Shown in pieces: positions 1-5,960 of a DNA stretch of 6,297 nucleotides (position 1 is the first letter of the stretch; each line of letters opens with the position of its first letter). The notes under the pieces were generated by a model. The model saw only the letters and a list, made by a program, of their open reading frames with translations, did not search any database and was not told where the DNA came from. Position numbers and translations under genes: made by a program. The stretch spans positions 1-6,297 of the forward strand of contig JAYRWT010000065.1 in the NCBI GenBank assembly GCA_041917855.1, read 5' to 3'. This stretch comes from CALBLZ01 sp041917855 (lineage in GTDB: Bacteria > Patescibacteriota > UBA1384 > CAILIB01).

Positions 1-732
1 GAATTACGCGGTAAGGTTCGTGGTGCCCTAATCTACCCGGCAATTGTTACCGTGCTGCTTACTGGGGTGATTATCTTGGTTATCACCTTTGTGTTGCCAA
101 AACTTTCGGTTATGTTTCGTGAGTCTGGAGTGGAGTTGCCACTATCAACCCGCCTACTGCTCGGCTTGTCTGATTTATTTGTGAATGACTGGTACTGGTT
201 GATTGGTGGCCTGGTTGGTCTGATTCTTGGTTTTAGGGCAGTGGTGCGCACGCCCAAGGGCCACTTTATCTGGGATACCATTAAGCTTAAGATTCCAGTG
301 CTCGGTAAGTTTCAGCAGAAAGCAGCAATGGCACGCTTTTCCCAGAGCTTTGCCTTTTTATCTCAGGCCGGCGTACCAATGCTCGATATTTTTCAAACGC
401 TTAAGGGGGTAGTGGCAAGCATGGTCTACGAAAAGGCAATTATCCAGATTAGTAAGGACGTAGAAAATGGCGTGCCAATTTCTACTGCTGTACGCAGGCA
501 CAAGCAGTTTCCAATTATGGTTAGTCAGCTACTGCGCGTTGGTGAGGAGTCAGGTGATCTTGTGGGAATTCTTAACATGCTTGGTGACTTTTACGAGAAA
601 GAGGTAGATAGCATGGCTAAGAACCTTTCTACATTGCTTGAGCCATTGATCATGATTGCCATGGGTTTCGGCATCGCCTTTGTACTGATTTCTGTGCTGC
701 AGCCGATGTACGGTATAATCAATACAGTTTAG
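1..732 (+). CDS. pilC: Type IV pilus inner-membrane platform protein PilC, C-terminal part
   Basis: The frame is open from the first base, so the start lies outside the window; 243 residues remain before TAG. PilC (T2SSF/GspF family) is the polytopic inner-membrane protein that couples the cytoplasmic assembly ATPases to pilin polymerisation. The visible part starts at the end of the first cytoplasmic F domain (ELRGKVRGALIYPA). It continues with a membrane segment at about 14-32 and the family-typical FVLPKL. A second hydrophobic segment lies at about 64-82. The second F domain begins near residue 111 (ARFSQSFAFLSQAGVPMLDI), includes the conserved GEESGDL near 181-187, and ends in a final membrane segment at about 214-232 followed by QPMY. 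The complete protein is normally about 400 residues, so roughly 40 percent is missing through window truncation, not gene decay. pilM starts 15 bases after the stop, as expected for one operon. Confidence 0.95.
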   Translation, partial: ELRGKVRGALIYPAIVTVLLTGVIILVITFVLPKLSVMFRESGVELPLSTRLLLGLSDLFVNDWYWLIGGLVGLILGFRAVVRTPKGHFIWDTIKLKIPVLGKFQQKAAMARFSQSFAFLSQAGVPMLDIFQTLKGVVASMVYEKAIIQISKDVENGVPISTAVRRHKQFPIMVSQLLRVGEESGDLVGILNMLGDFYEKEVDSMAKNLSTLLEPLIMIAMGFGIAFVLISVLQPMYGIINTV

Positions 733-740
733 ATCTAAGC

Positions 741-746
741 GAGGAG
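741..746 (+). promoter_or_regulatory. Shine-Dalgarno GAGGAG placed unusually close to the pilM start
   Basis: A strong GAGGAG lies directly before the pilM ATG at 748, with a single base between them. The usual distance is about 5-9 bases. No better in-frame start follows, and the N-terminus MGLF is typical of PilM, so I keep the ATG. Initiation may be weak or depend on ribosomes finishing pilC 15 bases upstream. Confidence 0.5.
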
Positions 747-747
747 T

Positions 748-1785
748 ATGGGGCTATTCACTTCGCGTGAACTTGGGATCCAGTTTGATTCAGAGCTCAT
801 TGCTGTAGTGGAAACCGAAATTGGCAAGCGGCCCCGTGCCCTAAGCCTGGCTGTGCTAGGCATTGAAGAAGGCCAGGTAGCAAAAGGCCAGGTGCAAGAT
901 GCCGAAACACTCGGACACGCCCTTAAACAGGCTCTACAAACGGCAAAGCCTCAACCAATAAAAACCAAGCTTGCCTCAATCTGCTTGGGTGAAGAACTGG
1001 TTTTTCGTAAGGTTGTTACCGTTCCAGACACGGTAAAAGAGTCTGAGCTAGCCGAAGTAGTTAAGCAAGAGGTGCTGCAGTTTTTACCCTCCGAGCCCGA
1101 GCTGATGGAGATAGATTTTCAGGTTATTCCAAATAGCCGACGAGCAGGCGTGCCCGTAAAGGCCAAGGAAGAGAAAGAAGAAAAGGAGTCAGCGGCAAAA
1201 GAAAAAGGCAAGGCTGCAAAGGATGATAAGAAAGCCTCCAAAGAAGAAGTTCTTACGGCCGGTACACAGCAGGTAGCGGTAGTAGCTGTGGAGAAGAGTA
1301 TTGTACATGACTGGCTGGCTATGGCTGAGGTAGCTAAGTTAACCATAACCAGTGTGGAGCCGCGCGCTAATGCATTAGCGCGTGCGCTCGTGCCTGCGAG
1401 CCAGGCACAGCCTGTACTTGTTGCCGAAATGATTCGTGATCAGGTTGTTGTTGCACTTATTCAGAGTGGTGTAGTTTGGGCTACCACCATTATGCAGCTG
1501 CTTTCTAGCCAAACCGAATCTGAGCATGCCGATGTAATTGCAGATGAGCTCATTCACCTAGTAAAGCTGTATCAAAATCGTACTGAGGCGCCAATGCCGG
1601 TAGAGTGGTTGTACCTGGTAGGTAGTGATCCGGTTAAGCGAGAGGCTATTGGAGAGGCAATGTCTAAACTGGTAGACCAAAAGTTAGCCAAATTGGATCC
1701 GCTTGTTCGCTGCAGCGAGCCAATTACCGAGGCATTTTACGCCGCAGCCGGAACGTCAATCTTCTCACTGGGAGGTAGGGGATGA
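748..1785 (+). CDS. pilM: PilM-like actin-fold protein of the type IV pilus alignment complex
   Basis: 345 residues, close to the usual PilM length of about 350. PilM is a cytoplasmic FtsA/actin-like protein that binds the N-terminal tail of PilN and links the ATPase machinery to the PilN-PilO membrane complex. Assignment rests on MGLF plus a beta-strand start at residues 1-21, the region LVFRKVVTVPDTVKESELAEVVKQE (written here only as a pointer to residues 84-108) typical of the PilM 1C subdomain, the VEPRANALARAL helix at 203-214, and the position before pilN/pilO. Two oddities are visible. The nucleotide-binding signatures are eroded: the GIDIGxxxIK-type phosphate loop reads GIQFDSELIA, and the second DIG-type loop reads VAEMIRDQ. 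A highly charged Lys/Glu/Ala segment of about 35 residues (about 133-167) interrupts subdomain 1C and looks disordered. The gene overlaps pilN by ATGA. It is firmly a PilM relative, but ATP binding is doubtful. Confidence 0.9.
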   Translation: MGLFTSRELGIQFDSELIAVVETEIGKRPRALSLAVLGIEEGQVAKGQVQDAETLGHALKQALQTAKPQPIKTKLASICLGEELVFRKVVTVPDTVKESELAEVVKQEVLQFLPSEPELMEIDFQVIPNSRRAGVPVKAKEEKEEKESAAKEKGKAAKDDKKASKEEVLTAGTQQVAVVAVEKSIVHDWLAMAEVAKLTITSVEPRANALARALVPASQAQPVLVAEMIRDQVVVALIQSGVVWATTIMQLLSSQTESEHADVIADELIHLVKLYQNRTEAPMPVEWLYLVGSDPVKREAIGEAMSKLVDQKLAKLDPLVRCSEPITEAFYAAAGTSIFSLGGRG

Positions 1786-2363
1786 CTCGCCATCAAATTA
1801 ACTTTATTCCGGCCGAGGTCACACGCAAGGCCTACCGCAAACAGCTCATTCCCTGGGCTGTGGTAACTCTGCTAGTTTCTAGTGGAGCGGTTGCTGGCTC
1901 AGCTTATCTACTTGATCGTGTAAGCCTGAACCTTAAGCGTGACATCGAGCTTCGTGAGGGTGAAGTTACCCAGGTGGTAGATGCTAAACAAGCCGAAACA
2001 AGCTCCACACTCGGCACTAGGCTTGCGAGTATGACAGCACGGACCAATGCACTTAACTCACTCGCCCTAACCGAGGCGGATTGGCGACTAGTTTTTGCAA
2101 AAGTAGAGGAGATCATTCCGCAAGATATTACGCTTAATACTTACACGGCGGGTAGCACTGCTACTGGTTTTCAGGTGCGGATGTCAGGCACAGCTCCATC
2201 AAACTTAAGTATGGCTGCCTTTGTAGGACTACTTAAGGGCAACAAAGATTTAACCAAGCAGACTGTAGAAAGCTACAGTTACAGCCCGGGCACGGGCAAG
2301 GTAAGCTTCACCGTGGCTGTAGAGTTTCAACAGAGTCTAGTTCTATTTAAGCGAAGCAAATGA
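1782..2363 (+). CDS. pilN: Type IV pilus alignment protein PilN
   Basis: 193 residues, normal for PilN. PilN is a bitopic inner-membrane protein whose short cytoplasmic tail binds PilM and whose periplasmic part dimerises with PilO. The N-terminus shows the expected tail motif, INFIPAE at 6-12 (family consensus INLLP). It is followed by a basic stretch (RKAYRK) and one membrane helix at about 22-44. A helical, probably coiled-coil region follows at about 46-95. The C-terminal part has a ferredoxin-like pattern, from WRLVFAKVEEIIPQDITL at 101-118 to FTVAVEFQ near 176-183. The start overlaps the pilM stop (ATGA), and GGAGG at 1771-1775 sits 6 bases upstream of the ATG, a well-placed ribosome site that fixes the start. 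It overlaps pilO in the same way, so pilM-pilN-pilO are probably translationally coupled. Confidence 0.92.
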   Translation: MTRHQINFIPAEVTRKAYRKQLIPWAVVTLLVSSGAVAGSAYLLDRVSLNLKRDIELREGEVTQVVDAKQAETSSTLGTRLASMTARTNALNSLALTEADWRLVFAKVEEIIPQDITLNTYTAGSTATGFQVRMSGTAPSNLSMAAFVGLLKGNKDLTKQTVESYSYSPGTGKVSFTVAVEFQQSLVLFKRSK

Positions 2364-2947
2364 AGCGGATTAGTAGTATTACCCTCGTCTTCATTACCTT
2401 CTGCCTAACAATTACGGCGGGGTACTGGTACGCGCTTGCGCCACGTGTGCAAACGATTAGTAAAAATTTTGCCACCATTGAGTTACTCGATGAGCAGTCT
2501 AAGGACGTTGCCAGTTCATTGCTCTCGCGCGGTAAACAGCAGCTGCTCGTAGATAAAGTGGTCAGTGAGCGTGAGGCGATAGTAGGACCGCTCTTACCGC
2601 AAGAAGATAATATTTATGATCTTTCTATTCAGATTGAGAGTTGGGCCAAGAATAGTGGTGTTGCCTTAAGTTCGATCAACATTCAAAACCCAGTAGGGGC
2701 TGGAGGTTTGCCGCCAACCACGAGTGCCCAGTCTAAGAGTGCGAGCACTATTCAGGTGCCGGCCGGTATTCGTCAGGTTCCGATCTTACTTAGCGTGACC
2801 GGTTCTTACACGAGTATTAAACAGTTTACCGCTGGCCTCAGTCAGCTTAGTAGGGCAATCCAAGTCCTCGAGGTCACGTTTACTGGTTCTGGATCCAGCC
2901 AAACAGCTCAGCTGACTGCAACTGCCTTTACGTATGCCCCCAAATGA
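2360..2947 (+). CDS. pilO: Type IV pilus alignment protein PilO
   Basis: 195 residues, usual for PilO. It is the periplasmic partner of PilN, anchored by one membrane helix at about 7-26. A helical coiled-coil region follows at about 29-75. The C-terminal ferredoxin-like domain runs from about 80 to 193: PLLPQEDNIYDLSIQIESWA near 77-96, a Gly/Pro/Ser/Thr-rich variable loop at about 111-135, then VPILLSVTGSYTSIKQFTA at 140-158 and a final strand ending in TATAFTYA. The loop is larger than a minimal PilO would need. The start overlaps the pilN stop by ATGA and has no clear Shine-Dalgarno sequence, so translation probably depends on ribosomes finishing pilN. The next gene starts inside the pilO stop in the same way. 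Confidence 0.9.
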   Translation: MKRISSITLVFITFCLTITAGYWYALAPRVQTISKNFATIELLDEQSKDVASSLLSRGKQQLLVDKVVSEREAIVGPLLPQEDNIYDLSIQIESWAKNSGVALSSINIQNPVGAGGLPPTTSAQSKSASTIQVPAGIRQVPILLSVTGSYTSIKQFTAGLSQLSRAIQVLEVTFTGSGSSQTAQLTATAFTYAPK

Positions 2948-3243
2948 AAGCAAAACTCTCACTAAAATTTAGTTTTTCCTCGGCGACAGTTACACGCATA
3001 CTTTACGTGGTGGCAATCCTTGGGGTGGCGTCTGCAGTAGCAAGTACCTGGTACCACTTACAAACCAGCGCTGCCAAGGATGCAGTACGACCAGAGGTTG
3101 AGCAGCGCCTAAAGAGTATGAAAGAGGGCAATATTAACGCCAACACGTTGCCCAAACTTACGCTCAATCAGGAGAATAAGCGCCAGGGGCCAGAGGTTGT
3201 AGTTGACCCTAATACCCTTGGAAAGCCGAATCCCTTCCAATAA
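2944..3243 (+). CDS. Small single-pass membrane protein at the end of the pil operon
   Basis: 99 residues with no confident family match from reading alone. A basic N-terminus is followed by one hydrophobic helix at about 18-36. The rest is a hydrophilic tail, which would lie outside the cytoplasmic membrane by the positive-inside rule. It contains a helix-prone part (about 43-62) and an extended Pro/Asn-rich end closing in LGKPNPFQ. The gene overlaps the pilO stop by ATGA and lacks a Shine-Dalgarno site, so it is almost certainly co-expressed and coupled with pilO. It occupies the place of pilP in proteobacterial pilMNOPQ operons. It has no lipobox cysteine and no recognisable PilP beta domain, and there is no pilQ after it. 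The terminal NPF loosely recalls the short Gly-Arg-x-(D/N)PF motif near the start of PilP proteins. A partner of the PilN-PilO complex is a reasonable guess, no more. The last codons form part of a terminator stem. Confidence 0.8.
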   Translation: MKAKLSLKFSFSSATVTRILYVVAILGVASAVASTWYHLQTSAAKDAVRPEVEQRLKSMKEGNINANTLPKLTLNQENKRQGPEVVVDPNTLGKPNPFQ

Positions 3244-3299
3244 AAGAGCAATAACTCTTCCTGGTTCCACCAAAGTCAGAGTCATTGCTCTTTTATTGG
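3237..3299 (+). terminator. Long intrinsic-type hairpin ending the pil operon
   Basis: The 21 bases at 3237-3257 are the reverse complement of 3279-3299 at 20 of 21 positions; the exception is A3253 opposite C3283. The 21-base loop contains a small inner hairpin (TGGT 3262-3265 with ACCA 3269-3272). The stem carries AAAA on its left side and TTTTATT on its right, so it reads as an intrinsic terminator in either direction. It includes the last two sense codons and the stop of the preceding gene. The same left arm can also pair with 3367-3387, again at 20 of 21 positions. Confidence 0.75.
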
Positions 3300-3435
3300 T
3301 GAATAGGTTTCTACCAAAGTCAGAAATACTCTCTTATTATTGGTGAATAGGTTTCTACCAAAGTCAGAGTTATTGCTCTTCTATTGGTGAATAGGTTTCT
3401 ACCAAAGTCAGAAATATTCTCCTCTTGGTGGTTAG
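3269..3435. repeat. 44-bp direct tandem repeats, alternating A-B-A-B, with internal dyads
   Basis: Units start at 3269, 3313, 3357 and 3401, exactly 44 bases apart; the fourth decays after about 30 bases. Each full unit has a constant head ACCAAAGTCAGA (12), a variable centre (14) and a constant tail ATTGGTGAATAGGTTTCT (18). Across unit borders this gives three identical 30-base blocks, at 3295-3324, 3339-3368 and 3383-3412. Centres of units 1 and 3 match except at two bases and carry the terminator 3' arm. Centres of units 2 and 4 resemble each other. Each block contains the dyad TTGGT...ACCAA. Related dyads flank the array at 3262-3272 and at 3425-3430 with 3447-3452. No gene lies in 3244-3499. 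Confidence 0.9.
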
Positions 3436-3451
3436 CCTTGTCAGCACACCA

Positions 3452-3496
3452 AAATAAAAATACCTCGCCTGATGGAATCGCGAGGTATTTTTATTT
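3452..3496. terminator. Perfect bidirectional terminator between the convergent operons
   Basis: A perfect 17-bp stem pairs 3452-3468 with 3480-3496 around an 11-base loop. The core is TACCTCGC/GCGAGGTA. It is flanked by A-rich sequence on the left and T-rich sequence on the right, giving a U-tract on both strands. It starts 3 bases after the stop of the response-regulator gene on the minus strand, and it also blocks any readthrough of the pil operon on the plus strand. Confidence 0.92.
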
Positions 3497-3499
3497 GCC

Positions 3500-3925
3500 C
3501 TATGCTGCTTGTGCAGGAGGCATTCCACCAGCAGCTAGCTCCGCCGCTGCATTTAGGCGCTTCTTCACTTCTTCAATAATCTCACCGGGCAAAACTTCTG
3601 ATTTCACAATATAAGCATCTGCCTGGGTCATGATCTTGTTCAGTTTCTCAATTTCCTGCACCAGCGCCGTAACAATAATCACCGGAATATTCTTGGTAGC
3701 TGGATTGTCCTTAAGACTCTTGAGTACATCAAGGCCGTTCATCTTTGGCATCATGATGTCTAGGATAATCAGGGAAGGGTTGTACTCCTTCACAAATTCG
3801 AGCGCTTCCTCACCGTTTCCTGCATGCACCACGGTAAAGCCCTCTTGCTTAAGACGCTCGGTGTAGAGCTCGGAAAGGATGATGTCGTCTTCTGCCAGTA
3901 GAATAGTTGTACCTTCGTAGGCCAT
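3500..3925 (-). CDS. Single-domain CheY-like response regulator
   Basis: 141 residues forming one receiver domain without an output domain. The key residues are present: acidic pocket AEDD (E12, D13, D14), phospho-acceptor Asp56 in LIILDIMMPKMNG, Thr86 in IIVTAL, the switch aromatic Tyr105 and Lys108 in AYIVKS. Serine replaces the usual proline after the lysine. After the last helix comes a short Ala/Gly/Pro tail (about 126-141, ending PPAQAA). Such proteins act through phosphorylation-dependent protein contacts, not by binding DNA. The neighbouring type IV pilus operon, transcribed towards it, suggests control of pili or twitching, but that is inference, and no histidine kinase lies in the window. 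The start ATG at 3925 lacks a Shine-Dalgarno sequence; no earlier start is plausible because the promoter -10 element lies about 26 bases upstream. Confidence 0.93.
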   Translation of the reverse strand: MAYEGTTILLAEDDIILSELYTERLKQEGFTVVHAGNGEEALEFVKEYNPSLIILDIMMPKMNGLDVLKSLKDNPATKNIPVIIVTALVQEIEKLNKIMTQADAYIVKSEVLPGEIIEEVKKRLNAAAELAAGGMPPAQAA

Positions 3926-3950
3926 GGGTGTAAGTTAGGTGTTCGCTGCT

Positions 3951-3959
3951 AGTATAGCA
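3951..3959 (-). promoter_or_regulatory. Extended -10 promoter for the response regulator
   Basis: Minus-strand TGC-TATACT (TG at 3958-3959, TATACT at 3951-3956) matches an extended -10 element of a housekeeping sigma factor. No good -35 hexamer is seen at normal distance, as is common for extended -10 promoters. It lies in the short gap after the thrS stop and would give a 5' leader of about 20 bases. The regulator could therefore be expressed independently of the thrS attenuator, although no terminator separates the two genes. Confidence 0.55.
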
Positions 3960-3965
3960 CGCTTT

Positions 3966-5825
3966 CTATTTAGCAACTGGGCTGTAGCTAGTCAAAAACT
4001 CTGCTAACGCGTTAAGGGCGATCTTTTGTTCGCCTTCTTGGGTCCTAATGCTTACTTCGCCGGCTGCTTCGTCCTTTGGACCGATAATTAGAATTACCGG
4101 CACTTTCTCCAGCTCTGCGTCGCGGATTTTTTTGCCGAGTGATTCAGTGCGTTTGTCTAGCTCGTATCGAATCTCATTACCGCGGATTGGGTACTCTAGG
4201 CGAACGCTCTTGAGCACTTCTACAACCTCGCTCATGTAGTTCACCATGCTATCGTTAAGGGGCAGTACCTTAACCTGAACAGGGGCAACCCAAAACGGCA
4301 GACGGCCTGCGGTATGTTCTAGAATGATGCCAATAAAACGTTCGAGTGACCCGTAAATGGCGCGGTGAAATACTACCGGAGTTTTATCGCTACCGTCCTC
4401 GGCGGTGTAAGTAAGATTAAAGTTGCGTGGTAGCTGAAAGTCGAGCTGAATGGTGCCGCACTGCCACTCACGCTTGAGCGAATCCTGAAAGTGGATGTCG
4501 ATCTTTGGGCCGTAAAAAGCACCGTCTTTTTCTTTTACGCCAAAATTAAAACCAGACTTTTTCAGGGCTTCTTCAAGCTCTTTTTCTGCCTTGTTCCAGG
4601 TTTCAATATCGCCCATAAAGTCGTCGGGACGGGTGCTTAAATAGAGCTTAACGTCATCGGCAATACCAAAGGCACCGTAAAAGTCACGGGCAATCTGGAG
4701 AATAGCGGCGGCTTCATCTTTAATCTGTGACTCCATGATGAAGTTGTGCGAGTCATCCTGGCAGAAACAGCGGGCGCGCATTAGGCCGTGTAGGGCGCCA
4801 GGGATTTCATCGCGGTGTAATATGTCGCTATCAGAAAAACGCAGGGGAAGATCGCGGTAGCTGCGGCTCTTAAAGCCAAAGGTGACCATGGCGTTAGGGC
4901 AGTTCATTGGCTTAAGGGCCCACTGTTCGTCGCTCTTGGATTTGGTCAAGAACATATCGTCCTTGTAGTACTGCCAGTGACCAGAAGTTTCCCAAAGCTC
5001 CTTTTTATTAATGAGCGGTGAGGCGATTTCCTGGTAGCCATTCTCGCGGTGGTACTGTCTAAAGAACTCGATCAGTACATTTTTAAGCGTCAGACCCTTC
5101 GGTAGCCAGTAGGCTAAACCAGGGGCGGTCTCGTGGAAGAAGAATAGCTCAAGCTCACGGCCTAGCTTGCGGTGATCGCGCTTAACCGCTTCTTCGCGAA
5201 TGCGGATAGCTTCGTCTAGATCAGCCTTGCTCGGGTAGATGAGGGCGTAGAGGCGCTGCATACTAATGCCGCGCTCTTGGTCGCCGCGCCAGTAGGCTGC
5301 AGAAAAGCGATCGGCTTGTACACCAAGCTCACGTAGTTCTGAGACATGCGCAACGTGAGGGCCACGGCACAGGTCCTCAAAGAGGATTTCACCGCTTTTA
5401 GCGTCTTCGATGGTGTAGATACTAATAATTGGCTTTTTGTCCTCAGTGCCACCCAGGGCTTCACGAGCTTGTTCATCTAGCTTGGTGGTGCCAAACTTTT
5501 CAAGATCACGTAGCAGCTCTACCTTTAACGGTTGCTTTTTCTCTTCAAACCGAGCGATGGCATCCTCGAGCTGAATCTCTAGGCGCTTATATACTAGGTC
5601 ACGTTTACGCAACTCGTTAAAGCGCTGGGTGATGGCCTCCATGTCTTCTGGAGTAAAAGTGCGGGGTAAGACAAAATCGTAGTAGCAGCCGGATTCAATA
5701 ACTGGACCGACACCAAACTGAACGGTGTCGCCGAATAGCTGAAGGACTGCAGTGGCGAGTAGGTGGCCGGCAGAGTGGCGTAGAACGTCGAGGGGAGCAT
5801 TATTGGAGGGAGCTTGGTGTGACAT
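3966..5825 (-). CDS. thrS: Threonyl-tRNA synthetase lacking the TGS domain
   Basis: 619 residues. This class II synthetase charges tRNA-Thr with threonine in the cytoplasm and edits Ser-tRNA-Thr. Editing domain: H17 and H21 (RHSAGHLL), and C153 and H157 (DLCRGPHV). Catalytic domain: zinc ligands C309 (KPMNCP), H360 (QDDSH) and H487 (HRAIYGSLERF), motif 2 Arg338 (ILHRDE) and motif 3 Arg496. The anticodon-binding domain begins near 513 (APVQVKVLPLND). The protein starts at the editing domain; the N-terminal TGS domain of about 60 residues found in the E. coli enzyme is absent. This is not a start error, since an in-frame TGA lies 13 bases upstream of the ATG with no other start between. A stretch at about 110-145 is longer than in E. 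coli. Cysteines at 353 and 355 (RCFCQDD) replace the usual Gly and Thr. No Shine-Dalgarno site precedes it. Expression is probably set by the attenuator described upstream. Confidence 0.97.
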   Translation of the reverse strand: MSHQAPSNNAPLDVLRHSAGHLLATAVLQLFGDTVQFGVGPVIESGCYYDFVLPRTFTPEDMEAITQRFNELRKRDLVYKRLEIQLEDAIARFEEKKQPLKVELLRDLEKFGTTKLDEQAREALGGTEDKKPIISIYTIEDAKSGEILFEDLCRGPHVAHVSELRELGVQADRFSAAYWRGDQERGISMQRLYALIYPSKADLDEAIRIREEAVKRDHRKLGRELELFFFHETAPGLAYWLPKGLTLKNVLIEFFRQYHRENGYQEIASPLINKKELWETSGHWQYYKDDMFLTKSKSDEQWALKPMNCPNAMVTFGFKSRSYRDLPLRFSDSDILHRDEIPGALHGLMRARCFCQDDSHNFIMESQIKDEAAAILQIARDFYGAFGIADDVKLYLSTRPDDFMGDIETWNKAEKELEEALKKSGFNFGVKEKDGAFYGPKIDIHFQDSLKREWQCGTIQLDFQLPRNFNLTYTAEDGSDKTPVVFHRAIYGSLERFIGIILEHTAGRLPFWVAPVQVKVLPLNDSMVNYMSEVVEVLKSVRLEYPIRGNEIRYELDKRTESLGKKIRDAELEKVPVILIIGPKDEAAGEVSIRTQEGEQKIALNALAEFLTSYSPVAK

Positions 5826-5829
5826 ATGG

Positions 5830-5946
5830 TTATGGTATCAGGTGAATAATCTGGTGGAAAGGTGGCGCAGGGTCGGTGTTGGATTGGCTGATGATTGAGT
5901 GGTAGATGTATGTAGATGGTGTTTCAGGTTCTGTTGTGTCTGTCAT
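5830..5946 (-). CDS. Possible 38-codon Thr-rich upstream ORF of thrS
   Basis: An ATG at 5946 opens 38 codons ending in TAA, 4 bases before the thrS ATG and in a different frame. The peptide starts MTDTTEPETPST. Its threonines are at 2, 4, 5, 9, 12 and 24; the first five all use ACA. There is no Shine-Dalgarno site and no recognisable domain, and it is far too short to be a detached TGS domain. Translation of it would bring ribosomes to the thrS start, which also lacks a Shine-Dalgarno site, so coupling is possible. The alternative is chance: the leader is rich in A and C, which favours ACA and ACC codons on any reading. Confidence 0.4.
   Translation of the reverse strand: MTDTTEPETPSTYIYHSIISQSNTDPAPPFHQIIHLIP
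5841..5946 (-). promoter_or_regulatory. C-rich, G-poor untranslated leader before thrS
   Basis: By hand count the minus strand here has about 41 C and 9 G in 106 bases, very unlike the flanking genes. Such RNA is predicted to be nearly unstructured. It could serve as a landing zone for ribosomes lacking a Shine-Dalgarno contact, or as a Rho loading (rut) site. The sequence does not decide between these, and the small ORF at 5830-5946 overlaps it. Confidence 0.4.
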
Positions 5947-5960
5947 AGAGATGGCTTAGG

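Noticed and set aside
1782..2947. Recoding of TGA as glycine (code 25).
   Set aside because: TGA ends pilM, pilN and pilO exactly at ATGA overlaps with properly starting next genes, and the proteins have normal family lengths.
3269..3435. CRISPR array.
   Set aside because: The 14-base centres are too short for spacers and alternate instead of being unique, and no cas gene is nearby.
3384..3614. Plus-strand 76-codon ORF across the repeat end and the terminator.
   Set aside because: It spans the bidirectional terminator and the antisense strand of the receiver gene, with no family resemblance; it is a shadow frame.
5429..5620. Plus-strand and other-frame ORFs within thrS.
   Set aside because: They lie entirely antisense to, or out of frame with, a clearly conserved synthetase and have implausible compositions.
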